A stretch of DNA of 64,000 nt from Atopsyche davidsoni (Eukaryota > Arthropoda > Insecta > Trichoptera > Hydrobiosidae): positions 4,712,001-4,776,000 of the forward strand of contig JAILWY010000025.1 of the NCBI GenBank assembly GCA_022113835.1, given 5' to 3'. The notes beneath the pieces are model-generated. The model ran no database searches and was not told where the DNA came from. It saw only the letters and a list, made by a program, of their open reading frames with translations. The translations under genes were made by a program, and so were the position numbers. Positions within the stretch are counted from its first letter, which is position 1, and every line of letters starts with the position of its first letter. This document shows positions 11,988 to 23,999 of this stretch, piece after piece.

Positions 11988-12725
11988 ATTGTCGTCCTGA
12001 TATCCTTTTAATGCCGATGCTTCTTCTGGCTTCTACATCGCAGGACAAGCTGAACACGATCCTGTGTGGCCCTTTGCGTAATTTGAATAACTGCTTTTTT
12101 CATAATTTAAGAATATACGTATTGTCGTTCCGATATCCTTTAATGCCGATGCTTCTTCTGGCTTCTACATCGCAGGACAAGCTGAACGCGATCCTGTGTG
12201 GCCCTTTGCGTAATTTGAATAACTGCTTTTTTCATAATTTAAGAATATACGTACTGTCGTTCCGATATCCTTTTAATGCCGATGCTTCTTCTGGCTTCTA
12301 CATCGCAGGACAAGCTGAACACGATCCTGTGTGGCCCTTTGCGTAATTTGAATAACTGCTTTTTTAATAATTTAAGAATTTACGTATTGTCGTTCCGATA
12401 TCCTTTAATGCCGATGCTTCTTCTGGCTTCTACATCGCAGGACAAGCTGAACACGATCCTGTGTGGCTCTTTGCGTAATTTGAATAACTGTTTTTTTAAT
12501 AATTTAAGAATATACGTATTGTCGTTTCGATATCCTCTAATGCCGATACTTCTTCTGGCTTCTTCATCGTACGACAAGCTGAATACGATTCTGTGTGGCC
12601 TTTTGCATATCTTGGATAATTGTTTTTTTTATATTGATTTAAGAATATTCATATTGTCGTTCGGATATCTTTTTAATGCAGTGGCATCTTTTGGCTACTA
12701 CTTGATACGAAACACTTGGAAGGCT
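11988..12725 (+). repeat. 132/133-bp tandem repeat (satellite-like), about 5.5 copies
   Basis: Copies of a unit beginning near GTCGTTCCGATATCC start at 11991, 12124, 12256, 12389, 12521 and 12656, giving periods of 133, 132, 133, 132 and 135. The first four to five units are nearly identical; the fifth and the partial sixth are diverged, including shifted poly-T lengths. Units include a GC-balanced core (TTCTTCTGGCTTCTACATCG) and an AT-rich spacer. Because 132 is a multiple of three, frames of 150-160 codons stay open across it; these are artefacts of the repeat and not a gene. GC-rich sequence precedes it (about 11865-11985) and a MITE follows at 12736. Confidence 0.92.
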
Positions 12726-12735
12726 ACTTGAGTAC

Positions 12736-12881
12736 AGCCTATACCCGTTGCAACACAACCGATTTGTAATACATCAGTAGCCTCTTCTTATTTTGGATGT
12801 TTTTTTATAGTTTTGCTAGTAAGCAACACAAACCTGTAACTGTCCAGTTTGTAGTTTTGTCGCAACGTGCGTAGGCAGCTT
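12736..12881. mobile_element. Palindromic MITE, full-length copy
   Basis: Left end AGCCTATACCCGTTGCAACA and right end TGTCGCAACGTGCGTAGGCA are imperfect inverted repeats; the body is 146 bp. It begins about 10 bp after the 132-bp tandem array. The family is shared with 15853, 58469, 62309 and 63425. It has no coding capacity and would need a transposase supplied in trans. Confidence 0.65.
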
Positions 12882-13479
12882 CAGTTAATGGCTTTTTTTA
12901 CGGTATGAAAATAATTTCCCCGGGCTTATTTATTTTTGTACATTACGTCATTTTAATTACGTTTAAGTGTCGATGTATGTTTTGGTTTTTACGTCTTACA
13001 AAAAGATGCACAAAATTAATTTGTAGGAAAAAAGGTAAAATAAATAAAAACTATGAAATTAAAATATACCTCTATTTTAAATAAATATTTTTGGTGCTTA
13101 AAATTTATCTTTATTTACGCTTCTTATTAGGCATGAAGTAAAATAAAAAAACTGACGATTGATCCATTCGAGTATAAAAGCATAGTTTTTCAATAAACAT
13201 AATTTAATACAAATTTTTTTTTTTTTTACATAATTAAATTATTCTCATATTTATTAAATAAAATTTGGATTGTACGCGCACCAAGAAAACATATTCAATA
13301 AAAAAACGAGAAAACACCCATGAAATTATTTCTCAGCGTGTAAAAGTAATAGAATATACACAAGGTAATATTTTGAGACGACTCCGTTAGTGGTGTGTCT
13401 GTAATGGGTTCTAGTTTCTCTCTTGGAATCACTCTACTTACTGATGACATGGTCGTCCGTTTGAACCAATTGAAAATAC

Positions 13480-13640
13480 TTGCCGAGCAGATAAGCAGCT
13501 TCCAGATAAACGTAATCGTCCGTCTCCCCTCCGCCGCCTCTAACTATCCTAATACTCGCGTCTAACTATCCCATTACCAATGTAAAGCAGCGGACTACCT
13601 GAGACCTCTCATTACCCGCGGATATACGCAATTACGAATT
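13480..13640. promoter_or_regulatory. Candidate cis-regulatory island with an 11-bp direct repeat
   Basis: A pyrimidine- and GC-rich block. TCTAACTATCC occurs at 13539-13549 and again at 13561-13571 (22-bp offset). TAAT/ATTA cores include GTAATCG, CTAATAC, CATTACC and CAATTACG. The call is by composition only. Confidence 0.3.
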
Positions 13641-14923
13641 TTAATACTTTAAACACGTGCTAAAGTTTTATTCTGCTGTGCACTGGATCCCACGATGACA
13701 AGAGCACAACGTTGTTGACGCACACTTTATAAAATACGTATAATTATTCACATTTTATAAATAGTTGCTAAACTATTACATCGTGTCTTTACACCTTAGA
13801 TATAACTATGTTTTAACCTTTCCTCTAGTATAATTTTATAAGTGAAACAAATAAGAAATAGCTGTGAAACATTAAATTGTTCATGGACATTCTTCTTGGC
13901 GCTAATTTGCACTTGTTTACATCCTTTTCCTTTGTGCACTTTTTATAATGACCTCTAAGTAAAGAAAATAATGTTTATTTTAGCATTAATAATATCATTT
14001 AATACGCCTACATAATTAAATATATATTTTAGTACTAAAGGATTTATATTCTAAAACTTATGTAATATTGCAGGTTAGATATTTATATTTTACTGAAAGT
14101 TTACAATGTTACAACACAGCAACATATTTGTATTTATTTATATGAATAATTAAATGAGACAGCATTTAATAGCAGCGTCGTAGACGAGTGTATTAACAAT
14201 TAGTATTTATGACTATATTGGAAGATAGGCAGAGGAGCAACTCTTGCTGATAATTAACAAAGTATAAAAAGCATATCAAGCCATTGCTGCCGGCGCCACA
14301 AAAAAGCCGATAATGTTATTAAAGGTTATTAAAACTGCCATATTACGGATCCATTTGCCAGAAATTAATTGGAAATAATTGATGATTACCAGAAAACTGA
14401 ACATCTCGTAATCATCCGTAGGCCGAAGCTCTGCTTCGTGTGCTTTGGTCAACCGGAAAGCCAAGAGAAACTCGACCCAGTCCTACACTAGTTGCGTTGC
14501 CTATATTTTATATCATTATAGTTATTTTTAATATAAACTATTTTATATACAATATAACAGACCTTTTCATAAATAAAAATATTACTTATTATTTAAAACA
14601 AAAGTAGCTTGCATGGTTTTTAAGCTTTCTATTTGATGATTAAAAATGAATATTTTGATATCGTACATTATATGCATCCTTTCATATTATTCACACTTAT
14701 AATAATATGTTAATAATTACATATTAATAATTAAAAATATTATTTTTACTAAATTCATGGCAGCATGCATTTTCAATTGGGTGTTTTTATATTTTATTGA
14801 TAACGAGTAGTATTTTCAAAAATATGCTTGTGTACATAAAAGCTTTAACTTTGAACGTTTTATAGCGACTCGTGAATTTTTTTATAAAATATATGCATTA
14901 ACTCTACTTTATTTTTAAAATGT

Positions 14924-14927
<4 letters not shown>

Positions 14928-14958
<31 letters not shown>
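14928..14958. repeat. (TA)n microsatellite
   Basis: About 15 uninterrupted TA dinucleotides. Confidence 0.95.
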
Positions 14959-14960
<2 letters not shown>

Positions 14961-15852
14961 TCATTATCAAATTAATAACCTCCATTAAGATGCAAGCTCC
15001 GCGCATAACTATGCAAAGCTTCGTGATATAAATCGATATAATGTGTATGTCATATATTCTCGTTGATGCGATGTTTCAGGTTGAGGTTGAGTTTGGGTTT
15101 CCGGTTCCCCTTGCTGAGTCCGCCTTAGCGATTGCCTTCTCCATACAGATGTGTCCATTTTCGACTCGTTGGTTTCGTCTAACGTCTCAGTTAGAGATAA
15201 TCTATTGGAACAGATTCTGTAGGAAAAGTAATAAACAACAGTGGATTGTTGTTAATTGAGAGTTTTGGGTAATTTCAGTTATTTATTGGTCCGAGTCCGC
15301 ATGTGTCCATTTTTTACAATTTTTTCATTATTTTTATTGTTTTATTGAGGCTGTCGGTTCAATTAATGTCGGAGAAGCAGTAAAATTAATTCGGTATAAT
15401 CCGAAGATTAGAAATCGGATAACGTGGAACTGTCGTATGCGCGGTATAAACATTTACATAATAGTCAGTTAACAAAAAATATAAGATCGATATATCAAAG
15501 GAATTTAAATACTCGTTGCTGTTACCTTCGGAAGGCCAAAAGGACTAAAGGGGATGCGATATAAAAATCAAGTGTTATTGAAGAAAATTACTTTTGATAT
15601 TCTTATTGATAGTTTGTTTGAATAATTGTTTGTATTTATATAAATGCAAAACTTAATAACATTTTTAAGCTAAGACAGTAATAATGTTGGTATTAATATA
15701 AATATATATTAAAACTCTATATTTGGATATATGTGTTATTTTTCACTTGCTACATATAATAAAACAAAACGCGAAAACCTTTCTTCATAAAATAATACAA
15801 AAGCTTTATCATCAGCCAACAACAGCTTCATTTTCAGCAAATACACACTCTA

Positions 15853-15983
15853 CCTTCTACACACGCTGCGACACAACTGACAATCGAATAGTAATTATTC
15901 AAAACTATAAAAGACACTCAAAATAAAGGGACACTATTGACTAATTGCAAATCGTTTGCAAGTTGTGTCGCTGCGTGTGTAGT
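15853..15983. mobile_element. Palindromic MITE, full-length copy
   Basis: Left arm CTACACACGCTGCGACACAA and right arm TTGTGTCGCTGCGTGTGTAG are inverted repeats. The flanks carry CACACTC on both sides (15844-15850 and 15984-15990), a possible target-site duplication. It has no open frame of its own. Confidence 0.75.
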
Positions 15984-16079
15984 CACACTCCTTTGAGATG
16001 CTGTAAATCCATGTACAAGTCCAAAGTCATTATTTCAGCCTTACTCATGCACACATTAACTCAAATCTAAAACACCTTT

Positions 16080-16400
16080 TATACTTTTATGGAAGCTGCG
16101 TGTTTATTCCCAGCACGCTCTCGTCGGGCCATGGGGGGTCTGATGGCTGCGATACGAGCACCAGCCAGAACAATTATGTCCCATCGAAATCATTATTTAT
16201 TACTCACAACTCATCTCGGCCGAGCGCTGCGGCGCCCACTCCGCGGTCGGTGATTTATTTCTCATGGTGATTGACGAATAACCAATAAAAACGTGTAAAC
16301 AATACATTGTTCTATTGATTGCGAGCGTGTGCGTAGTCTCTCTGCCCACATGCACGGTGAGGGTCTCGGGCACGGATATTCCTACCCCGGGTTGCGGCTC
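16080..16400. promoter_or_regulatory. Candidate enhancer: Hox-Exd, forkhead and Sox-type sites
   Basis: A GC-richer block holding TGATTTATT and TGATTGACG (Exd/Hox-like), CCAATAAAAAC (posterior Hox-like), GTAAACAA (forkhead) at 16295-16302 and an inverted pair of Sox cores AACAAT (16298-16303) and ATTGTT (16306-16311) two bases apart. The density of lineage-type sites in a GC-balanced island suggests a regulatory module. No conservation data are available. Confidence 0.4.
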
Positions 16401-16578
16401 TTCGAATTGTAGCAAATAAATATATAAAAATAACCTTGCTAGACATCCTCAATAATAATACTTAAAAAAACAGGAAATATATGATTAAATAATATTATTA
16501 ATTTCTATTACAGAATAAATTGGAATATCACTTGTTTGAGCGTGCATAAATATTAATGAAATTAATTCATGACTTATT

Positions 16579-16597
16579 AAAAAAAAAAAAAAAAAAA
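16579..16597 (+). repeat. Poly(A) tract
   Basis: A run of 19 A residues. It could be the tail of a retroposon, but no recognisable body precedes it. Confidence 0.85.
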
Positions 16598-18429
16598 CCT
16601 TTAGCACTCACAATCTATCTACGCTTTATAAACACCTGAAAAAATATTACCTTATGCAGTTTAAACTGACGTTTATCAAATTAACTTATTCAAAATGCGT
16701 AGCTGTTTAAATATTACTTATGCCAATTGTATAGTATATAATAATCAAATTTAAAAAAAGTAAAAAATGCACGTATTAATTTTAATTTAAAATTATAAAA
16801 ACGCATGCCGCGCTTTATTTCTTAGATGCGCTTATGTCACTTAGTATTCTAGCGCCATAAATACAAGGCACGTGACAATAAATAAATAACTTTTAAACAA
16901 TGCTTCATATCTTACTGAAACATTTATTATCTTTTCCCACGAGCGGCCAAGAGTCGATCTTAGATAATCAGATAACGTAAAATTTAAAAACATACTACCC
17001 TGTAATAGCAGGAAACCCGAAGGAATGAAGCAGGAGAAAGCATTTAGAGGCAATCATAAATGGGTTTTGTCTGCTACATCTCCGGATTTTTCCATGTAAA
17101 CTACAGAAGGCCTACATACGACAGATAATGATTTTTACAACAAAATATGATGTCATTAAATTTAACTCGTAGATCTGCTTTAGTGAGCTCTTAAAAATAC
17201 AGAAAGTGAAGTAAGCCCATGGTATGACTATGCCTTATTATGACATAAAAAGCATGTAGACACTGAGCTAGGTACACTCTACACACCCACAGAACTTGGC
17301 ATGATTCCCACTTCGAATTTGGCGTGGGTGCCCAACGCCATTTATTAAATTGTATTTTTTGTTATAATCAATTTTTATGAATTAATTTAACATTGATAGA
17401 TTATATTTAAGACACTTTAATATAACTATAAAATGATGGCGACAACTCGAAGCATGCGGCTAGGAAGCAGAACCATAAGTGGTATTTTTTTATTTAGTTT
17501 TTTCATGTACGTTTGAAAAAACATGTGTTTTAACAAATACAATCTATGAGTCAACATAACACAGGGGAACTGTTTAGATTCCACCCTTTGGTTAAAAATT
17601 CAAAATTTTTATGTAAATTTACTCCCTTTTTGGTTTTTGCTTACCATATTTGTTTGACTTGTATAAATATAAAATGTCTGTTCAACATTGTCTTATAATT
17701 GCAATTTTATGTGTTTTGAAGAGCTATGCACATATCATGTCAGTAGTTATAAAAATTCTTTCTTTTATTTAAAACTTTTAATCAATTTATTCGATATAGC
17801 GATTAATCTTTATGTTTTAAACTGCTCTGGGCTCTATGCTCTGTTGATAAGATAGATAGAACATAGAGAATATTAGATACAGAGTACGAAAAAATAGTAG
17901 TAGAAAAGTATATGAGGTTAAATTATCTATAAGAATATTGCGCTTTCATAGTTGTGACTGGAAAGCTCATTGTAATTGAAAAATAATTTATATGGTGTTT
18001 AAAATTCTGTAAACTTTGGGCTAGTCATGTATTTAAACTAAAGTATGGCTTAAAACATACATATTCATTCATTTTTTGTTAAACTTGTTTTATTTTTCTT
18101 ATTTTGCCAGATTGACTTTAAAACATTATTTAAAAATTTCCTTGTTCTAAATACATATGTGTGTATTTTAAAGTTTTTGTGAATCAATTCTGCGAGAAAT
18201 TATTATGATTATCTACATTTAGTCCATCCTAGCCTTAATATTTTATCATAATTTATTTATTTGGGACATGTATATTTTTAGACTTTATTCTTATGGTGGT
18301 CTCCAATAACTATGAAATATATGCTTGACTGAACACATTAAACGCTTAGTATGACATCTTGATTGTATATTTTTTTCTGTGAAACTTATTAGTTATATTG
18401 GAGATCGTGTTTTAATTTTTAATATCAAG

Positions 18430-19020
18430 ACAGTCTTCAAAGATCTGTAAGTGAAATAGAGCTGCGTCAGGGCAGCATATCAGTGGAATAAATGCAGCAG
18501 GGAGTTTCGACCAACACCTTCGGAACGGTGGGCAGTGGTTCACATATAAATTAGACTCAGGTATGTTAAAACGGCGGCGTCTCAAAGGCGGCGCGGCTAA
18601 TTGGAGGCTTCGGACATCAAAGAAGCCGAATATCACCTGTTCTACCGGCCAGACAGGGACGGGGCGCCCGCGATACCCCCGGCGTCGCGCGAGAACGAGC
18701 GAGACAATACCACCTCGCGCGTGCTCGGCTCTCGATACTCCACACGCTGCGAAAGAGAGAGCTGCACGATACCGCATGGGAGCGAGCGAGACGGGCGCGT
18801 TATCCTCTTCGGAATTACTGCGGGGCTGTGCGAGTGAAATGTAAATACGAGTGCCCGCGCGCCCGAGGGAGGCGGGAGATAGTGCTAATTTTTTGAGACG
18901 GTGAGACGGAAGTATGCGCCGAGTGTGGGTCTGAAAGAAATGGGGGATTCGTGTGGGTGGAATGGCGATATCTGGCGCGTGCGTGCGGGAAAAGGATAGA
19001 GAGTGACAGAAAGCGATGAG
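18430..19020. promoter_or_regulatory. Large GC-rich island with GAGA-type motifs
   Basis: The largest GC-rich block in the presumed intron. GAGCGAGAC occurs at 18697-18705 and 18784-18792, GAGAG at 18755 onward and near 18999, and TGAGACGG is tandemly repeated (18894-18901, 18902-18909). A CACCTGTT E-box lies near 18636. Plausible readings are an alternative promoter, a GAGA-factor-bound enhancer, or a Polycomb-type element. Two overlapping open frames on the plus strand and one on the minus strand show no domain. Confidence 0.4.
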
Positions 19021-21749
19021 TGGTGAATAATAGAAGATAATTCTTGAACTATTTTGTGGAAGAATGATTTGATAGAAAAATAATCAATCGGACCTTTTAG
19101 ACATTTTTCCTTGAACTCAATTCAATTATTTTATAATTATCATTAAAAAAATAATCAATTACACATAAACAATCACCCTTTTAGATAAATTAATATTTTT
19201 TTCTGTACACGCAACGTGTGTTGACACTTAAAATGCAACTAATAGAAAAATACAACAATGCAATTAAAATGATGATGATTTACATATAATTTAAACTATA
19301 ATACAGCATGATTATTTATTCAACGTTTCGGCTCGAGTCTTTTTTAATGCAATTTACGTTTATGAAAAAAGTGCAGGTACCGGCGCTGGAACGGAAAGAA
19401 TATTTCTACAAATCGATCAAATTAATACGCAAAGTTGAAAATTGCATGTAATTTATTGCTGTTTACATTTTTACTATTTAAAATACATGTCATGCACGTC
19501 TGCATACATGGACTGAGTGCCTAAGCTACAATGTGATTTATATGGATGTTCCCAAATCCTTGGACTCCCCAGAAATGTTGTAGTTTTTTGTGAAGGTCGC
19601 CTTTGCATTTTTCTGGCTTTAAACAATAAGGTGCTAAAATATCTTCATAAAAGATCCTTTATTATACACCCTATAGCTTAAAAGTGACTCCCTAAATGTG
19701 GTGCGCGATACAAACTTAAATATTCAATTTAATTTTAATTTTTACATAGAGTATCCGAAGGAAAACCCATTTCTATAGTATTTACCGCATGTTGCTGATT
19801 ATAGCTTCTTTTTTCTTGGCTAATTAGTAGCGATACCGTCAATATAATAAGCGTCAAATTCAGCAAGCTCATTTTTGTTTCATCATCCGATATTGTTACT
19901 TTTAAATAATCCCACCATATAATCTATTTTACACCAAAAAAATTGTAGCTGAGTTCAAATACGCCCCAAAGATATTTCTTATTTTATAATAAATTGTACA
20001 TAACATGTTTCAACCAAAAAAACGTAAAATGTATCTTGAATAAGAAAACTATTTTAAGTTTTTTTTTTAAATTATAAATAAATATATATTTTAATATAAC
20101 CAGAGGTAAAAATTTAGTATTATTTTATTTTTATTTTTAACAGGCTACAGTTACACTGTTGTAGTGTATTTTTATTTGAAAGGACCGCACACAAATGTAT
20201 TAAATAAAAATAATAAATGTATAACTTTTAGAAAAGGTTGGGCAGGCAGGGTATGAGACCGCACGCATTTGAGGCGCCTTTGTGGTCCTGGCCGAGAGCT
20301 GCCTTTATGGCCACACTGTAGGGTCGTGTTTTGCTAATATATTTTTCATATGACTTTATGACACTTTTTACCACAACATTTTTTACCCGAGGCATCACTT
20401 TATTACCTTCTTTGAAATATTTCAGATCTCGTCCATTGAGGATTTTTTCTGTCGTGTTTTCATTTTGTTGCTTTGCCCCTTCCGAGCAACGAAATTTCTA
20501 TTCTGTAACTGAATTTGAGTGCGCGCGTGTTTATTGTTGGGGGAGGCAAAGAGGGTTGCAAGAAGTAACTAACTAGTCTACAACCACTTTAACCCTTCTT
20601 GGGAGTTATTGTTTATTTGTGTGACTCTTGAAAAAATATATCTGTCCTGAAGTGTCTCAAATTGATTCGTATCTTTAAAAAATATGAGCCCTTAAATAAA
20701 ATTATTAAAAATATTATACACAAAATTTTTTAAAATAATGTCACCAGCAATTAGTTAAAAAACTCATAACAATGTCCGTATTTAAGTTTTATCCTAATCT
20801 ATATGTTTATAAAATTATTGTAGAAGCGTTGTGAATGTGAACAATACAAGCTACTAAAGACATTTTTTAAAACTTGAAATAATTTAAGAGGAATTTGTTT
20901 TTTACTGAAATAAGTTTATGCTTATTTTGTTACTGCACAAAGAACCAAAAAAATAATTTTCCCATAAATATAGATATCTGGTTTGACAATCTAATTGGGT
21001 GTATTTTTAATGAATTGAGATTAGTTATATTACAAAATAAAATTCCAAAACAGAGACACTTGAGATAGTGCTGGTGTCGGTAAATTAAAATTTTTATGGT
21101 AGTCATTCCCGAATGGTTATATTGCACTTAATTTGTGACTTAATTAAGCTATAGACCCCGCGTTATTCATCAAAACTATACTCTGTTCAAATAAAAGTAC
21201 CACTTATTTTAATTTACTTACGTATATTTTATTTGTTTAAATATAAACGTTGTATATTAATTCATTCCTTGAGGTCATGTGGATATATCATATATAAATT
21301 AAACACCTAGCTACGTGTGCCAATAATATTAAAAGTTTATGAACATTTGATCTTGATGGTAATTTATTGTCAATATTTTGCAAATATTATCATCGTTCAT
21401 CATTCATGTCATTATTTTTTTTAAACGAGTAAGTTTTTATTCAGTGCTAGCAAGATGTACTGAAAGCATAAAATCTTAAATAAAATGTCACTTATTTTAT
21501 AGTTGTGACAATTTTATTTATAATGAAAATATATAGACTTAAGATAATATTAAAACTATCAAGTACACAATGTTTTAATCAATGTCGATATGTTGTTTTT
21601 TAAGTGCTTTACATACGCAGCTACAAATTGCGACAACAAATCGTAACGAACTGTATTTTTATGCTATTTTTTTCATAATAGGTATTTTAAAGAAAAAATA
21701 GGTACAGATATTACAAGTGGAGATTTGTTGTTGCAATTTGTTTGAGGTT
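19021..21749. other. AT-rich intronic DNA, no gene seen
   Basis: Mainly A/T-rich. A short GC-richer patch at about 20236-20325 contains CCTTTATGGCC, and the 81-codon frame after it has no recognisable domain. No repeats of note were seen. Confidence 0.5.
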
Positions 21750-21940
21750 TGTTGGATATTTCCGAACAGACTCCGCGGTTCGCCCTGGCCGGGGATTCGG
21801 GAGTATATGACCGGGCGGGACTTTTGATTCGTACCTGGACATTTATTGCCGCACATTAGGAAGGTAGCCGCAGGTACGCCACGGCCGTGATTGATCTCCA
21901 AACTGGAAATAACAGGCGCCTGCAGGGGTGGACCTGACCG
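21750..21940. promoter_or_regulatory. Candidate cis-regulatory island with Hox-Exd site
   Basis: A GC-rich block with a textbook Exd/Hox composite TGATTGAT (21888-21895) and ATTTATTGCCG (21841 onward). It ends in AT-rich sequence with GTAATTAATT. Confidence 0.35.
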
Positions 21941-23549
21941 AGAACAGCTGAAGTGTAATTAATTTTTCGGACGTATGAAATTTTAGTGTCACGATTCATA
22001 CATCCATATTGTATATTTTATGATACTAGTCCAAATACGGCGATTATTCACCAGTGGAGCGCAAGCAATACAAGCAACATAATATTGTTTTTGCTAAATA
22101 TTTTATAAAATACGCATTTTTCATCAAAACTTAAAAAAAAAATATTTTTACTGAATAGCGTGATTTTTGGGTATAATTTAAATTCAATGAATAAACCTCC
22201 TCGATTTGGAGCAAACACTGCACTTATGTCTATATTTCAAAAAAATATTTCAAAATTGCCTAAAATCTTAACCGATTCAAATCACTGCCATTAATTTATG
22301 AAAAATTATGTCCTAAAACAAATATTCATATTTTTAATGAAATAATATTTATGTATGTCTATTTTTGGATTGAACGCCAATCAAATGCGTATTTATTACC
22401 TATTACAGGTTTATATCAAATCAAGATGATATTTTTCTGAGAATTTCTTTAAATCATCTTCTATGTGTGAACTAATGTGCCTAATTATATTAGTAAAGAA
22501 ATAACATTTATTTTAGTTTTAATGTTTTCTGTAAAAATTAATTATTGGTATAAGGTGATGATTTGAATTAAAAAATTCCATTGTATGGCTATCTGTTTTG
22601 ACTTTTAAACAAAACAAATTATTTATAAAAAATCACTGCATACCATAATTTTTCAATTTGTATTTACGATCGTCAATAGTTTATGCAATGATAAATTACC
22701 GCTTTTAGGTATTTTTTTAATAAAGATATAAAGTTTTTAATAAATATGTATAACGCGCATAGTCTGATCAGATATCTTACTAGTTTAAAATCAATTCCCA
22801 ATTTAAAACAGTAGCGCCGTAATCAGTACAGCCCTGGGCCCGCCGCCAGTAGCGGCCGGGGAGCTCTTTGGCCGAGCTTATTCTTATTTTATTACAACAA
22901 GAGGAAAAAGAATCAGCCGCTAAAAATACCTGTGCATGCACGGATTGACCCGTTTAAGTTTTTAACTCCCGAAAAAAAAAATATGCAGAGATACTATGCA
23001 CGAAAAGATACTGTGCATACAAAAAATACTTATTGATAAAATCAAAGGTACTATAAATTTATTATTATTTTTTGTACATCCGTTTCACATACGTAAATAA
23101 TGGTTTATATTCTCACCTAGTCCCAGAGAAAGCTTGACCAAATTTATTATATCATCAAACTGTGATGCTGATATATACACATTATAAAAAAATGCATATA
23201 TTCTCTATGTTTCGATAAGATAAACGCTGTTCATTAAATACGAAAGAGTCCTTGATATCGCCGAATGTGAAATCTTTTGCAGCACACATGGGCCAAACAC
23301 TTACTCTATGATTAGTATCAGGATTATAATTTACTGTGTACTCCTTATGATTAACACCGTCAGTGTGATGAAACAAAATAAAATACATACTGTGCAAGAA
23401 TCTTATCAGGTCGGCGTTTGCATCTGCCTTGTAAAGACTAAATAAAAATATTAAAGTGCACTTTACATATCCAAACGTAAAATCATAGTATGTACAAGAT
23501 GTCAACGTAACTGAACTCTATAACTTGGATCAGGATATAATCTGCGTAG

Positions 23550-23720
23550 TTAGTTCAATGAAAATTGATGGAATGCTTTGGCTGGGTTATCTGCACCCCA
23601 TGGATCGTCATGTGAACGTAAACAGAATTTGTAATGGCGTAATATGGAAGGGACAAGCTTTGAAAAAGATGCATTGGACGAGGCCAGGACCACCATGGGC
23701 AGCAGCGAGATTATTCTCGA
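23550..23720 (+). mobile_element. Possible LINE reverse-transcriptase tail relic
   Basis: The translated segment around LWLGYLHPMDRH followed by a K/R-rich stretch and RPGPPWA resembles the C-terminal W-G-H-x-x-R-M-x-x-x-R ... R-G-R-P-x-x-W pattern of many LINE reverse transcriptases. It is short, degenerate and lacks the polymerase core, so the call is tentative. Confidence 0.3.
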
Positions 23721-23756
23721 TTTTGAGTGTTTCTTTTTATTTAAGCCAATATGAAG

Positions 23757-23826
23757 AACAACGCAAAAGAGGACGCCATTGACTTGTTACCGTTCGGTTA
23801 TCGGTTATGCTACAATGTGCTTAGAC
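23757..23826 (+). mobile_element. MITE right-half fragment
   Basis: AACGCAAAAGAGGACGCCAT closely matches AACGCAAAAGAGGACGATAT at 32521, the internal half of the CTACACACGC family, and is followed by a degraded right arm. Confidence 0.5.
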
Positions 23827-23999
23827 AATTGTACGCTTAAAACATTTCATTGGCATAACTTACATTCTTGTACTCTTGTACAAGTATAAGTACTAATTAC
23901 TTATTATTCGTTTTTATTCTGGAAAAACCTAATACAATTGCTGCAAGTCGCATATCTATAAACACTAGAGCTAATAACCGAGGTGTACCATTTCCCATT

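Noticed and set aside
11855..12731. Open frames of 163 and 151 codons with repeated PMLLLASTSQDKLN segments
   Set aside because: They translate the 132/133-bp tandem array, whose period keeps frames open. There is no start context, domain or codon signature.
18725..18760. CCACACGCTGCGA resembling the MITE arm
   Set aside because: Only about ten bases match and the rest of the arm is absent; it lies in a GC-rich island.
23182..23505. 107-codon minus-strand frame
   Set aside because: No recognisable domain; AT-rich composition similar to the surrounding intron.
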